Source of the DNA: Synechococcus sp. HK01-R
GTDB lineage: Bacteria; Cyanobacteriota; Cyanobacteriia; PCC-6307; Cyanobiaceae
Length of the DNA stretch: 64,000 bases
Direction: 5' to 3'
Assembly (NCBI RefSeq): GCF_014217855.1
Contig: NZ_CP059059.1
Location: 2,294,001-2,358,000, forward strand
Both the position numbers and the translations under genes were made by a program. Positions 36,126-45,211 of this stretch are shown piece after piece (position 1 is the stretch's first letter; each line of letters begins with the position of its first letter). Below the pieces are notes generated by a model, which ran no database searches, was not told the origin of the DNA, and saw only the letters and a program-made list of their open reading frames with translations.

Positions 36126-36314
36126 GTGGGTATAGTTTTTTGTCCAATATTCGTGTTGGCCCCATTCATGGGCCTGCCAATTCCCAACCCGATTCTTCCA
36201 GTTCTGGGTGTGCTCTTTCTGCCCACGACAACCCTGGGGGTGTGCTTCGCGCAGGCCTCATTCGGTGGAGTGGGCAGCTTCAGCGGCCTGCAGGTGCCGC
36301 CATCGGTCTGGTGA
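36126..36314 (+). CDS. possible small hydrophobic protein, 62 aa
   Basis: A GTG at 36126 starts a proline/leucine-rich hydrophobic peptide (GLPIPNPILPVLGVLFLPTT in the middle) with two likely membrane segments. It begins eight bases after the YjbQ stop. The composition looks like a genuine membrane protein and unlike random translation, but there is no family match from memory. Confidence 0.4.
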   Translation: MGIVFCPIFVLAPFMGLPIPNPILPVLGVLFLPTTTLGVCFAQASFGGVGSFSGLQVPPSVW

Positions 36315-36654
36315 TCGATGCCGGCTTGATTGGAAACGGTCGCGGGCTGGCCAAACGGTCAATCAGATAAAACCATCAATCATCCACGGGCGCAAGCGAC
36401 ATTCAAAAAATCACCCAAGGACAGCACCGACAACCGCTCCTGAGTCTTTTATAAAGCATCACCAATACCGACAACTGAGGTGAATGGAATACGCAAGCAA
36501 CATAAACTCAACTACAGCAAGACAAAGAGAAGCAAAAACATATCCGAAAATCCGGATCAACTACGCAGGAACAGGAAACCCAAGACCAATACTTGATCAG
36601 TGGTTGCACAAGCTACTTCGCGCACCAAAGTTGGCCCGAGATCGAAGCAGCCAA
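36315..36654. other. intergenic, start of AT-richer accessory region
   Basis: About 340 bases with no supported gene. Base composition shifts to AT-rich here and stays so to about 40 kb, consistent with the left edge of a horizontally acquired segment. The plus frame 36484-36891 is antisense to the FkbM gene. Confidence 0.5.
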
Positions 36655-37662
36655 TCAAACAAAAACCATCTTTTTGTGCAAGTAAATGTCAAAAAAAGAA
36701 TTATTATTATCGACACAAAGAGCGTTAGCGCAATTACGCTCAAAGTGAGCCAATGCCAAAGAATTGTGCAAAAGATCACTGAGATCAACAAGCCTTCCGC
36801 TAGAATCGAAAGAGTAGCAGGTTTCAAAACTTTTTATAATCGCAAAAACCTCTTCGGGATATCGCCCGCGATTCCATTCCATAAAAATTGACAAGTTACT
36901 AGATTTTTCGATTACACCCTTGGCACCAAGCAGAACATTAGCCTCGGCACCCTCAACGTCAATCTTCAGAAAGTCAATCGATTCTATTGATTCCGATCTA
37001 CAATAGTCATCAAGTGAAATGGAATCAATCTTTTGTTGCACTACATCCGCAGATTTTTCATGAAAGATTTCCAGATCTGTGTTGAAGCCCTGCGTAGAGG
37101 CACTACCCCTATGGAGCCCAGGAATACTTAACGTTAACGTATCTCCGGAAGCAACAGAGACAGCCCTGTTCACAATTTTTGACCTGAGCGAGATCCCATT
37201 GAGTAATGTTGTTTTCTGCAGATTCGGGATTAGCGACGAATTTGCTTCAAAGAAATATATATTCGAATTGGAATGCAACCTCGAAAGGATTAAGCCATAC
37301 CAACCATAGTTAGCACCAACATCGAAAATAACCGGATTATCCCCAAGCTTTCGGACGACTTCTTCGCATCGAGCAGTGTTTTCCATTTCCCATTCACCAT
37401 TGAGCGTAATGTGTGGGGCCAATGAAACGTCTAACCAATCTACTGCAATAATTTGTCCGGTAAAAATGGTTGTCAAAATAGTGCCATCACTCAATGTGTA
37501 ACATCTACCATTTTTAGAAGCGTTTGCAAAGCTTGCAATCTCCGCCATCTGTGAGATGATACTCAATTGCTGAGCAGACAAAGAAGAGACCGCCTCACTA
37601 ATCTGTTTCACTTGAAAATTAAGCTCTTTTATCAAATGCATAATTTCAAGAAATTTTTCCAC
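36655..37662 (-). CDS. FkbM-family methyltransferase
   Basis: A 335-residue protein. The N-terminal ~50 residues are a coiled-coil-like segment (LIKELNFQVKQISEAVSSLS). The SAM domain carries VIFDVGANYGWYGLILSRL and the FkbM-family aspartate motif SIDFLKIDVEGAEANVLLGA. Such enzymes often O-methylate sugars in surface polysaccharides, in line with the glycosyltransferase that follows across the gap. Start is GTG at 37662. The gene is AT-rich compared with the flanking core genes, a sign of transfer. Confidence 0.88.
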   Translation of the reverse strand: MEKFLEIMHLIKELNFQVKQISEAVSSLSAQQLSIISQMAEIASFANASKNGRCYTLSDGTILTTIFTGQIIAVDWLDVSLAPHITLNGEWEMENTARCEEVVRKLGDNPVIFDVGANYGWYGLILSRLHSNSNIYFFEANSSLIPNLQKTTLLNGISLRSKIVNRAVSVASGDTLTLSIPGLHRGSASTQGFNTDLEIFHEKSADVVQQKIDSISLDDYCRSESIESIDFLKIDVEGAEANVLLGAKGVIEKSSNLSIFMEWNRGRYPEEVFAIIKSFETCYSFDSSGRLVDLSDLLHNSLALAHFERNCANALCVDNNNSFFDIYLHKKMVFV

Positions 37663-38413
37663 AACCAGGCTCCGTTTCCAGCCAGTAATGAACTCTTATT
37701 CTAATGCTAAACCATGACACAAACCTATCAACCTTAACATTAACTACGCAATTTGATGCGATGAAAAATGAAAATTTGGCCAAGCCAAGCGACAGAGCCA
37801 AAGAAGGTCACCGAACACATTCTCCTAACACACACATTATCAATAAGCCTACGAGAACATATCTCCAACATCAAAAAAGACAGATGGCTAACTGCGGAAA
37901 ATCGCCTAAGTGCCTCAACGCATCCCCATTACTACCATTAATTAGTCAACAAAATAACAAGGGATTTATCGGTCGATTCAGTATAAAATTTGCAGAATAG
38001 ATCGTCTGTCACCCATAGTAGCTCTTATTAAAACACTTCAACAGCTCCTACCCCCCCCCCCATAGTAAGTAGCGCTGAACTGAAAATACAGACGCAGTTC
38101 CACGGGAGTGGATAACTTAGCGATACATCGGAGCACTATGGGCATCACCTACGACAAGCTCGATGCCTGCCACATGGTAGAATAGTCAGAAATTGTCACC
38201 AAGATGTGGCAAAGTGGGATCAAGTAAACCAAGCCCAACCTCCACAATCATATGCAGAACGTATAGGCATAATAAAAAAACGATGACGTGCAAATTTAAT
38301 TTGACAAATGATCAAAAAAAGACACGGTCCAAAAACCCAAAACGTATCAAGCTCTATTTGCGAGAACTGCATTAAAAGCAAAAAAGCTACATCATTCCTG
38401 ACAAACACAAACC
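37663..38413. other. 750-base AT-rich intergenic region with an 11-C tract
   Basis: No coding frame is supported on either strand; the listed frames are short and low in complexity. At 38051-38061 there is an uninterrupted run of 11 C residues in otherwise AT-rich DNA. The region separates two divergent surface-modification genes and should contain both promoters. Confidence 0.5.
38051..38061 (+). repeat. homopolymer tract of 11 C
   Basis: Eleven consecutive C residues follow CTCCTA, 350 bases upstream of the glycosyltransferase. Such tracts change length easily by slippage. Read length is uncertain at homopolymers. Confidence 0.85.
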
Positions 38414-39985
38414 ATGACCATTCAATCAGCTTCGGAAATAATTAAGCAACCATTATTTGGTCTCAAGCTCGTGGTCTGTGGATATGAACTTGAACGAAAA
38501 GAACATCGTGGGATTGCTGTCTTTAGCAAAGGTCTGATCTACTCGTTAAAAGAAGCAGGAGCCGAAGTATGGCTTCTCACAGAACTCTCACCGAGTGATA
38601 TTAAGGGAAAGTCCCAATTGCCATACTCAGTACGACGATTAGTATTCATGTCACGATTGCTCGATCAACTAAGCAGTGGAGAGGCTTACCCCTATGACGA
38701 TAGTACTCTAAAGCGCTGGCTGCGAAATAAACCGTTGCTAGGTTGGAGTCTGTCAATATCAAAAGTGGGTCGTCAATGGAAGAGAAATCTATTCCCACAA
38801 CGGAAAATAAGATCAAATCAACTTAGCTTTTTACCATTGGGACAACTAATCAGCAGCCCGTACCAGAGCTGCGAGCGACTTGCATATCTGCGTTACATCG
38901 ATGGAATCATCTGCGCACGAGATTGCTTCACTGACTCGTTCAACCTAGCGAAAAGAAGATCCAATCAAAAACTTCAGATCGATCTCAATGGGTTTGACGG
39001 CATCATTAGCACCAGTCCACTAAACATAGAACCCTTAAATACGGATATTTTTGTGCAGACATTGCATGATCTAATCCCCTTCGAATACGCGCGTACACTT
39101 GACAACCTGCCAAGCTTTTTTCAGCGACTCAATGCGACTATTTCATCGAGGCGAATCTTTGTATCAAAAGATGCAGAGCAAAAATACAATGCATCAATTC
39201 TGCCTGATACACACTGCGATGCAAAAAGATTAGCGAGCAAGGTTATTTACCAATGTCCATCACTGCATTTTCCGGAAGACGCTCTCGACTGGGAAGCAAA
39301 TGTCTGCGAATTGACGATTCAATCCAGCGAAGATCTACATCTTCACTCACTTAACCCCTTCGGATTTCTTCTCTTCAATTCATCACTGGTTCCACATAAA
39401 AACATATTGTTTGCATTAAGGGCGTTTATGGAGTCGGGTGTCGAACGGCTGGGGGTGAAATTCTGCATCACCGGCCAGCCACAAAACGATGAATACAGCA
39501 ATACGGTACAACAACTGGCAAATAAACATAAGAACATTATCTTTACCGGTTACGTCGATGAAGCAACTAAGCGCCATCTCTATCTCAATGCTCTTGCCCT
39601 GATCAGTCCCTCACTGGTTGAGGGCTTCGGAATTCCAGTGCTCGATGCCGCCTGTTTAGGTCTCGCAGCGGTAGCTAGTCCGGTCGGCTCGCATAAAGAA
39701 ATCCAACAAATGCGCGATTTCGATACGTATGTAGTGCTTCGCTCTACACTAGATACAAGCGATTGGGCCAGTGCTATAAGAAAGCTAGCAATGCATCATC
39801 AGGATAAAGTTGCTAGAATGAGTCAAAACGATGTACAAGCCCTTCTCAACAAGATTCGGGAAAATCGTATTCTGCGCTACAATTTAGTTCAAAAAATAAT
39901 CAATATTGAATTCACAAATAGTATCTGTGAACTCCTCTCTCCAGCAAAAAATGGAAAACCAACAAGGCTAGACTTAGTCAATTAA
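38414..39985 (+). CDS. GT4-type (GT-B) glycosyltransferase
   Basis: A 523-residue protein. The C-terminal half is a clear family-1/GT4 domain: NPFGFLLFNSSLVPHKN, FCITGQPQNDEY, NIIFTGYVDEATKRHLYLNA, and the donor-binding LISPSLVEGFGIPVLDAACL with the EGFGxPxLDA motif. The N-terminal half starts LKLVVCGYELERKEHRGIAV, split after 20 residues, where the acceptor loop GIAVFSKGL is. It probably adds a sugar to lipopolysaccharide or another surface glycan. AT-rich, in the accessory segment with the FkbM gene. Confidence 0.9.
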   Translation: MTIQSASEIIKQPLFGLKLVVCGYELERKEHRGIAVFSKGLIYSLKEAGAEVWLLTELSPSDIKGKSQLPYSVRRLVFMSRLLDQLSSGEAYPYDDSTLKRWLRNKPLLGWSLSISKVGRQWKRNLFPQRKIRSNQLSFLPLGQLISSPYQSCERLAYLRYIDGIICARDCFTDSFNLAKRRSNQKLQIDLNGFDGIISTSPLNIEPLNTDIFVQTLHDLIPFEYARTLDNLPSFFQRLNATISSRRIFVSKDAEQKYNASILPDTHCDAKRLASKVIYQCPSLHFPEDALDWEANVCELTIQSSEDLHLHSLNPFGFLLFNSSLVPHKNILFALRAFMESGVERLGVKFCITGQPQNDEYSNTVQQLANKHKNIIFTGYVDEATKRHLYLNALALISPSLVEGFGIPVLDAACLGLAAVASPVGSHKEIQQMRDFDTYVVLRSTLDTSDWASAIRKLAMHHQDKVARMSQNDVQALLNKIRENRILRYNLVQKIINIEFTNSICELLSPAKNGKPTRLDLVN

Positions 39986-39986
39986 T

Positions 39987-40567
39987 TCAGCACATAGATC
40001 GCGAATCGAGTCTTGTTGATCCTGTATTGACAATGTTTTTGCGAGAGCAACACCTTGCACACCTAGGTTGAGGTTGATGGGTGTCGTAAGCCTTCTGCGC
40101 CAGGGCGACACCGAGGGCACGGGCGTAGATGGTGACCTGGGCGACAAACCGGTGGTTACCGTCAGCAGTCTCGATCGTGGAGCCTTTGAGGGTCTTGCCA
40201 TCACAGACCAGCTGTTCCAAAGTCGTTGCCCCACCTGGGATCTGCTTGATCATCCAGGCTTGGCGCACCTCGCCGAACTGCTCCAGGTGAGCCTTGTTGA
40301 ACAAGTAGAGGAACGTGGCATCTGTCGGCCAGCGCTTGAAATTCAGGCCCAGCGTCTGGTTCAGCGTCTCTCGGTGCCGCTTGGCGAAGGCCTCCAGATC
40401 GCGTGAACTCCTGCAGTCACTGAGGATGCCGAGCTCCGTGACAAGCAGCTGATACCACTGTAGATAGCGCACCCCGCGGCGGTAGCGCCATCGGGTATGG
40501 CCTTGAGGAAGCTGATCAGGTTGGCATCAGCTCTGAAATCAATGGTAGGGGCTGCGGTCTCGGGCAT
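39987..40567 (-). pseudogene. ISAs1-family transposase remnant
   Basis: The N-terminus starts at ATG 40567 (MPETAAPTIDFRADANLISF, then LKAIPDG). A frame change near 40490 leads to YRRGVRYLQWYQLLVTELGI, then EAFAKRHRETLNQTLGL, VCDGKTLKGS and FVAQVTIYARALGVALAQ. These are ISAs1/H-repeat transposase segments. Homology stops after KAYDTH near 40080; the catalytic C-terminal half is missing. The element is therefore frameshifted and truncated, and inactive. Confidence 0.85.
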
Positions 40568-40589
40568 TGCGAAGGGGTACACCCCGCGA

Positions 40590-41099
40590 GCAAACCAAGC
40601 ACCAACGGTGCCGCCAAGGGCGTTCCGGAAGGACTTTCAGGCGGGCCTGGCCTTTATTGCAAGAAGACCGCTTGACTCGTTGCTCGTCATAAAGTTTGTG
40701 TATAAAAATGGAAAAACATTTAATTTTTATCAAAAAGATGGGGTATGCCTATAAATACCAACGATTGAATATAAAAAGTAGACTTTCAGGTTGCTGTGGC
40801 CAATCAAGCCGAACCTATCTCCTTCGCAAAACTCGCAGGTAATATCATGCAGAGAAGTGACTACAGCTCCACTTTTACTTCGATGTAAGTTACCACCAGC
40901 AAGCGAACGGATTAAGAACGACTCGAAGGAACGAGTTTCATTAGAAATTACTGGAATATTAAGACCGACGTGTTAAAGACGTATCACAACTGGTCGCTTC
41001 ACAATTGACACTGAGGACACGACAAACAAACTTTAATTGGAATACATACATGGCCTCAGCGGCTGCCGCGAGATCACGATGTTAACGAAACATCACAAC
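40590..41099. other. intergenic between IS remnant and repeat protein
   Basis: About 500 bases, AT-rich, with stop codons in all frames. Parts may derive from decayed insertion sequences. No RNA gene or promoter could be recognised. Confidence 0.4.
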
Positions 41100-41870
41100 T
41101 CATACTACGACAGAAACGATATCTGCATTCCCCGTAGACACCAAATAATCAGTCATCTGCTGCTCATTTTGATAATTAGCATACTGAATATTACCATCAG
41201 CATGCATCAATGCTCTCAAGTATGCGGTTCCATCAACAGTCTTCCAGTATACTTCTTGCATACCATCACCATCATAATCGCCCGCAGTCTTAACGACTAA
41301 GTTATCAATACTCAAATCCTTTTGGAAGCGCACTTGACTATCATACGTGTTACCTCTTTCTACGATGCCGGCCTCGACTAAAGGATCGGAATATAAACCC
41401 ACAACGCGAGTTGTGCCACCTTGACCATAATCTCCATAATCAACAATTCCAGTAACGGGATCTTCACACTCTGTCACCCAACGACCAGAATATCTATTGG
41501 TGTATATTTTTTCATATACGCCGTCATTATTGACGTCAAATAATCCCTGATACTTATAGCCGCTTTCGATGCGATCGTCTGATGAACCGCCGTGAAGATG
41601 ACCATCATAATCCCTGATTTCAGCAAGGCGATACAAGCCATTTGAAGTCGAACTTGTAGACGATCCACTCGAGGAGTATTCGTAAAGATCGTCGCTTGAA
41701 GATGACGATCCACTCGAGGAATATTCGTAAAGATCGTCGCTTGAAGATGACGATCCACTCGAGGAGTATTCGTAAAGATCGTCGCTTGACGATGATGATC
41801 CACTCGACGAGTGGTCATCATCATGCTCATTTTCGTAGCGGTCATCGTCGAAGCGGTCGTTGCGGGACAT
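41100..41870 (-). CDS. Serine-rich repeat protein with EF-hand-like C-terminal motifs
   Basis: A 256-residue acidic protein. The N-terminus (MSRNDRFDDDRYENEHDDDH) is rich in Asp and Arg. Then come four units of a Ser-rich repeat with the pattern SSSSSDDLYEYSSSG, 15 residues each. The C-terminal ~170 residues contain two Asp-rich calcium-loop-like motifs, DVNNDGVYEKIYTN and DYDGDGMQEVYWKT, as in VCBS/FG-GAP-type repeats. No signal peptide is seen. A calcium-binding, perhaps surface-associated protein is possible but unproven; I do not recognise the family. Confidence 0.65.
   Translation of the reverse strand: MSRNDRFDDDRYENEHDDDHSSSGSSSSSDDLYEYSSSGSSSSSDDLYEYSSSGSSSSSDDLYEYSSSGSSTSSTSNGLYRLAEIRDYDGHLHGGSSDDRIESGYKYQGLFDVNNDGVYEKIYTNRYSGRWVTECEDPVTGIVDYGDYGQGGTTRVVGLYSDPLVEAGIVERGNTYDSQVRFQKDLSIDNLVVKTAGDYDGDGMQEVYWKTVDGTAYLRALMHADGNIQYANYQNEQQMTDYLVSTGNADIVSVVV
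41661..41805 (-). repeat. 45-base tandem repeat, three copies plus a partial
   Basis: Units begin at 41661, 41706 and 41751, with a partial fourth near 41796. They are nearly identical at DNA level, including silent positions, so they arose recently. The unit encodes the 15-residue Ser-rich repeat. Confidence 0.93.
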
Positions 41871-42042
41871 GAATCCTCCATAATCGATGCTTCTATACTA
41901 GCCAAGGAAGCGTGAAGAAGTCGAGAGGGACTGCCAGGCCACTCATCACGAATTCCACACGACCAACTCGTTAGGGAGGCCCTGGAAAACCCAAGCCTTC
42001 CGCGCGACAATCGAGCCGTGATCGCAGGCCAGGACTGAGGTG

Positions 42043-43082
42043 ATGGGCGGCAAGCAGCTCGGCTTCTCGGATTACGAGCTCACCACCGCCAAGAAGTAGA
42101 CCAAACGCGAGAAGTTCCTCTCTGAGATGGATGCTGTCGTGCCCTGGGCGGCACTGGTAGCCCTGATCGAACCTCACTACCCCAAGGCGAGCAAGAAGGG
42201 TGGCCGGCCTCCGTACCCATTGGCCACCATGCTCCGGATTCACCTGCTGCAGCAGTGGTACTCACTGAGCGATCCAGCCATGGAGGAGGCTCTGATTGAG
42301 ACGCCAACCATGCGCCGCTTTGCCGGCATCGTGCTGATCAGCGATCGGATCCCGGATGAGACCACGATCCTGACCTTCCGCCACCTGCTGGAGAAGCATG
42401 ATCTGGGCGAGCGGATCTTTGAGACCGTCAAAGCCCACCTCAGTGCACGCGGCATGACGATGCGCCAGGGAACGATCGTGGATGCCACCTTGATCGCAGC
42501 GCCCAGCTCCACCTCTACGAGGGCGCAGCCCGAGTGGGCCGGAGGCCAAAGAACAAAGAGGGGAAGCGCGATTCAGAAATGCACCAGACCAAGAAGGGCA
42601 ACCAGTGGTATCACCGCTACGCGGAAGGCTGCGCCTACGGAATGAAAGTCCACGCAGGTGTGGACAAGGACTCCGGCCTGATCCATTCGGTGGTTGTTAC
42701 GGCTGCCAATGTTCACGACCTCAGCCCGGCTGCTGAGCTGCTGCATGGCGATGAGGAGGTGGTGTAAGGCGACGCTGGCTATCAGGGCATCGCCAAAAGG
42801 CCCGAGATGGACGGCGCGAAAGCTGAATTCAGAGTGGCGATGCGACCTGGGAAGCGGCGAGCGCTACCCGACACACCAGAAGGGAAGCTGCAAGATTTGA
42901 TCGAGACTGCCAAAGCTCATATCCGCGCCAAGGTTGAGCATCCGTTTCGGGTGATTAAGCAGCAGTTCGGCTTCCAAAAGACCCGGCTGCGTGGCCTGAC
43001 CAAGAACCGCTGCAAGATCCATGTGCTGTCAGCACTGACGAATCTGTTCCTTGCCCGGCGCCGGTTGTTGACATCAGCATAA
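42043..43082 (+). pseudogene. IS5-family transposase, inactivated
   Basis: A recognisable IS5-type transposase in pieces. The first part (ATG 42043, KQLGFSDYELTTAKK) hits an in-frame TAG at 42097. The next runs WAALVALIEPHYPKASKKGG and on to [16 protein letters not shown], then shifts frame near 42515 and continues [24 protein letters not shown] stands where a tyrosine codon is expected (EEVV-stop-GDAGYQG near 42765). The last part holds EHPFRVIKQQFGFQKTRLRG, with the DDE glutamate region. Two stops and one frameshift show it is dead. Clear terminal inverted repeats were not found. Confidence 0.9.
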
Positions 43083-43798
43083 GCACGCAAGTGATGTGCT
43101 CATGCACCTCAATTCAGGCTCAAATGCCAGTCAGATGAGGGTAGAAATGAGCCGATAAAGCCATCGAGAAACGGCCCCGGAGTCAAATGAAGGGAAGAAG
43201 CAGATCTGTCGAGCTCAGGCAGCCCTCAAACCCCTGTTGCCCAGAGATTCCTTAGCCTTAAATGCAACCGTCGATGATCTCAACATCTACTTCGGCGTTA
43301 CCACTTCAGCATCGCAAACGCTGATCAATGGTCAGCAGCTGTTCTTCTAGGCAGCATGTGTGTATGGGATTCGCTTGCTGACTCTGCTGAGTGCAGTAAG
43401 GCTGCATTGACATGACTCCTCCTGCCGAGCTGCTCAGCGACGCGGGCCAGGAAGTCGGGGGTGAACGTGATGCTCATGGTGGGCACAGCAGCGGACTCCC
43501 TGAGTGTTCCCCTGTCGCTAGCGGCAGGGTCACTACGGAGCTGTTGGGGCGAGCCCTCGCCAGACTGAACGCTGGTGCCAACAGCTGGATGAGCGTGCCC
43601 TGGGCAGCGCTGAAGCAGGACGCAACAGCGGTGGTCGAGATCGGGAAGCTCGATGTGGCGGTGGCAGCCCTGGGGATGGGCTGCATCCTGCTGCACCTGC
43701 AGCGCTGCATGCTGCTGGCGGACCGCGTTCTAGGGCAAACGGAAAACGAGGCGGAGGTTTTTGCGCTAACCCTCTACCCCGCTTGCCTGAGAATCAAG
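43083..43798. other. region without a supported gene between IS remnant and tRNA fragment
   Basis: About 715 GC-rich bases. Overlapping frames exist on both strands (43412-43825 plus, 43325-43696 minus) but neither has a recognisable domain or start signal, and the plus frame runs into the tRNA fragment. It may be a decayed gene at the edge of the integrated element. Confidence 0.4.
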
Positions 43799-43844
43799 TG
43801 GAGCCAAGGAGACTCGAACTCCTGACCCCCTGCATGCCATGCAG
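43799..43844 (-). repeat. distal attachment site: 46-base tRNA-Ala 3' fragment
   Basis: Identical over 46 bases to 51393-51438, covering the tRNA anticodon arm 3' side, T arm and acceptor 3' strand on the minus strand. The identity ends exactly where the tRNA continues at the other site. It is the displaced 3' end of the tRNA left by integration. Confidence 0.93.
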
Positions 43845-43906
43845 AAGAGACATCAACCGAGATCCATTGCCACACAACTGCTCAGGAGATTTGTGTCAGT
43901 TTGTTT

Positions 43907-43927
43907 TGCGCCAAACCATGCGCCAAA
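43907..43927 (+). promoter_or_regulatory. paired TGCGCCAAA arm-type site, distal end
   Basis: Two TGCGCCAAA copies, 12 bases apart start to start (43907 and 43919), 63 bases inside the distal attachment site. The complete 21-base pair is identical to that at 51280-51300 near the other end. This fits arm-type binding sites for the integrase or excisionase. Confidence 0.75.
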
Positions 43928-44127
43928 TTCAAAACCGCCTTGCCTGACTGGGTTCTAGCCATGGATGCTTCTGCCCGCAGGGTTGGGGCTGGCTTAGCTG
44001 GGCCAGAGCCCAGTGGAGCAGATCTGCTGCATGCTGCAGGGTGCAACTCTTTTGCGTCATAAGCTTTTGGTGGGCCAGCGCGGCGGCAACCGCCTGACCC
44101 GTGACCAGTCCAACCGGAATTGAACTG
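43928..44127. other. non-coding start of the element
   Basis: About 200 bases with no gene. It contains a small hairpin CTGGGC...GCCCAG (43998-44013) and a segment TGACTGGGTT that also occurs near 51376, again suggesting matched element ends. Confidence 0.5.
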
Positions 44128-44328
44128 ATGACTTCTGTCTATCCACGGCGTGCCCTGCCGTCACCCGCATTGACTGCGGTTGCAACAGTTTTGCAGCGCA
44201 CACCTGAACGCATCACTTGCACTGTGCCTTGGGCAGTGAAAGATCAGTTGCAGCGTCGTGCTGATGAAGAAGGACGCTCGCTGTCTGGGTTGCTGGCGTT
44301 CCTTTTGGAGCGCTCACTGAGTGAATAG
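44128..44328 (+). CDS. Ribbon-helix-helix (CopG-like) regulator
   Basis: A 66-residue protein; ATG at 44128 is preferred to GTG at 44101. The C-terminal 40 residues fit a ribbon-helix-helix fold: beta strand ITCTVPWAVKDQLQRRADEE and second helix GRSLSGLLAFLLERSL. Such proteins bind DNA as dimers. It may control the element's own promoters. A hairpin terminator follows at 44363. Confidence 0.75.
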   Translation: MTSVYPRRALPSPALTAVATVLQRTPERITCTVPWAVKDQLQRRADEEGRSLSGLLAFLLERSLSE

Positions 44329-44362
44329 CTTTAGAATGAAAACTCAGACATTGTGAATCAAG

Positions 44363-44384
44363 GCGGGGGAGACCCCGCTTTTTT
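44363..44384 (+). terminator. Rho-independent terminator
   Basis: A perfect six-base-pair stem GCGGGG-gaga-CCCCGC followed by six T. It ends the ribbon-helix-helix gene and touches the end of the convergent small gene. Confidence 0.88.
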
Positions 44385-44523
44385 ATTCCTCGTCCTCAAG
44401 GTCGCTGATGAGATCTGCAAGGTGAGTCATAAATGGGTAGGTTTCCATTTCTTCGGAGGTGATAACTGCGTCGAGCTGTTGATACAACTGCCACAGCACC
44501 TCCACGCGGTCGGTGTTGTTCAT
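44383..44523 (-). CDS. small acidic protein, 46 aa
   Basis: ATG at 44523: begins MNNTDRVEVLWQLYQQLDAV and ends ADLISDLEDEE. It is helical and strongly acidic. A good sigma-70-type promoter lies about 60 bases upstream on the same strand (44583-44610), supporting expression. It could be an anti-regulator or an inhibitor of a host or phage protein; small acidic proteins on such elements often are, but this is a guess. Confidence 0.6.
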   Translation of the reverse strand: MNNTDRVEVLWQLYQQLDAVITSEEMETYPFMTHLADLISDLEDEE

Positions 44524-44582
44524 TGGCTTTTTGATTGCTGTTGAGTTGGTGGTGCGCCGAGTGCATCGCTTCCAACGGATTC

Positions 44583-44610
44583 ATGATACCACAGCGGGGG
44601 TGGTTGTCAA
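44583..44610 (-). promoter_or_regulatory. sigma-70-type promoter
   Basis: On the minus strand TTGACA (44610-44605) is separated by 16 bases from TATCAT (44588-44583). It faces the small acidic gene at 44523. Both boxes are close to consensus. Confidence 0.7.
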
Positions 44611-44806
44611 TAAAAAACTCGCCATAATTTGGGTAACCGCTGCCACCCTTTGGCCCTTCCTGCATTACCTACAACACTCGCAGGGCACGCAGTTTTGAAG
44701 CAACTCAAAGCTGAGGCTGCTGCTGAGCGTCGATCTATTGACGACGACCTACCCCGCCAACCCGAGTGCCCACTTTCTAGTCCACAATCCCGTCGCGCTG
44801 CCCGTC

Positions 44807-45211
44807 ATGCCTGATCTAGACCAACAGATAGCCCAGGCTCACTATGATCTCGAAGCGGTCGAGATGGAAGCCAAGAAGCTAGAAGCCAGACTCCGCAGGA
44901 TCCCAGGCATGGAAAGGCTTCTGCCGAATCGCAACTATGGCCGCCCGGTAAACATCGAAGCGATCAAAGCGAACCTTACCGCGCGGAGTTTAATCAATTC
45001 ATACGACGAACCTCTGGCGAGTTACTTAGGTATCAACTCAGGCAGCGCTCGCATTGCAGAGGAACGTGCAGAGGCTCGCAAAATGGCAGCCGAAGCGATG
45101 CGGCTCCGCGTTGAACGCCTGCAGCAACAGAACGCAGCAGCACAACAGCAACGCGAGCGTTACGCCATCGCTGGTGTCAATCCCGTCAACGGTCGGAGGC
45201 TTGGATCATGA
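44807..45211 (+). CDS. coiled-coil protein of the element, first gene of cassette
   Basis: 134 residues from ATG 44807 (MPDLDQQIAQAHYDLEAVEM); an upstream ATG at 44738 would add 23 residues. Two helical coiled-coil segments (AHYDLEAVEMEAKKLEARLR and the Ala/Gln-rich AAEAMRLRVERLQQQNAAAQ) flank a middle part with GINSGSARIAEERAEARK. No family recognised. It may be structural or a packaging factor. It overlaps the next gene by four bases, so the four genes from here to 46186 form one operon. Confidence 0.7.
   Translation: MPDLDQQIAQAHYDLEAVEMEAKKLEARLRRIPGMERLLPNRNYGRPVNIEAIKANLTARSLINSYDEPLASYLGINSGSARIAEERAEARKMAAEAMRLRVERLQQQNAAAQQQRERYAIAGVNPVNGRRLGS

Noticed and set aside
36484-36891. Plus-strand frame of 135 codons
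   Set aside because: Mostly antisense to the FkbM gene; Lys/Asn/Ile composition reflects base composition only.
41661-41805. CRISPR array
   Set aside because: The 45-base units are contiguous, have no spacers, and encode protein in frame; no cas genes are in the window.
43412-43825. 137-codon plus-strand frame
   Set aside because: Its end is a translation of the tRNA fragment (WSQGDSNS), a known artefact, and the rest has no recognisable domain.
43799-43844. A second functional tRNA-Ala gene
   Set aside because: Only the 3' 46 bases are present; the 5' acceptor strand and D arm are missing, so it is an attachment-site copy.
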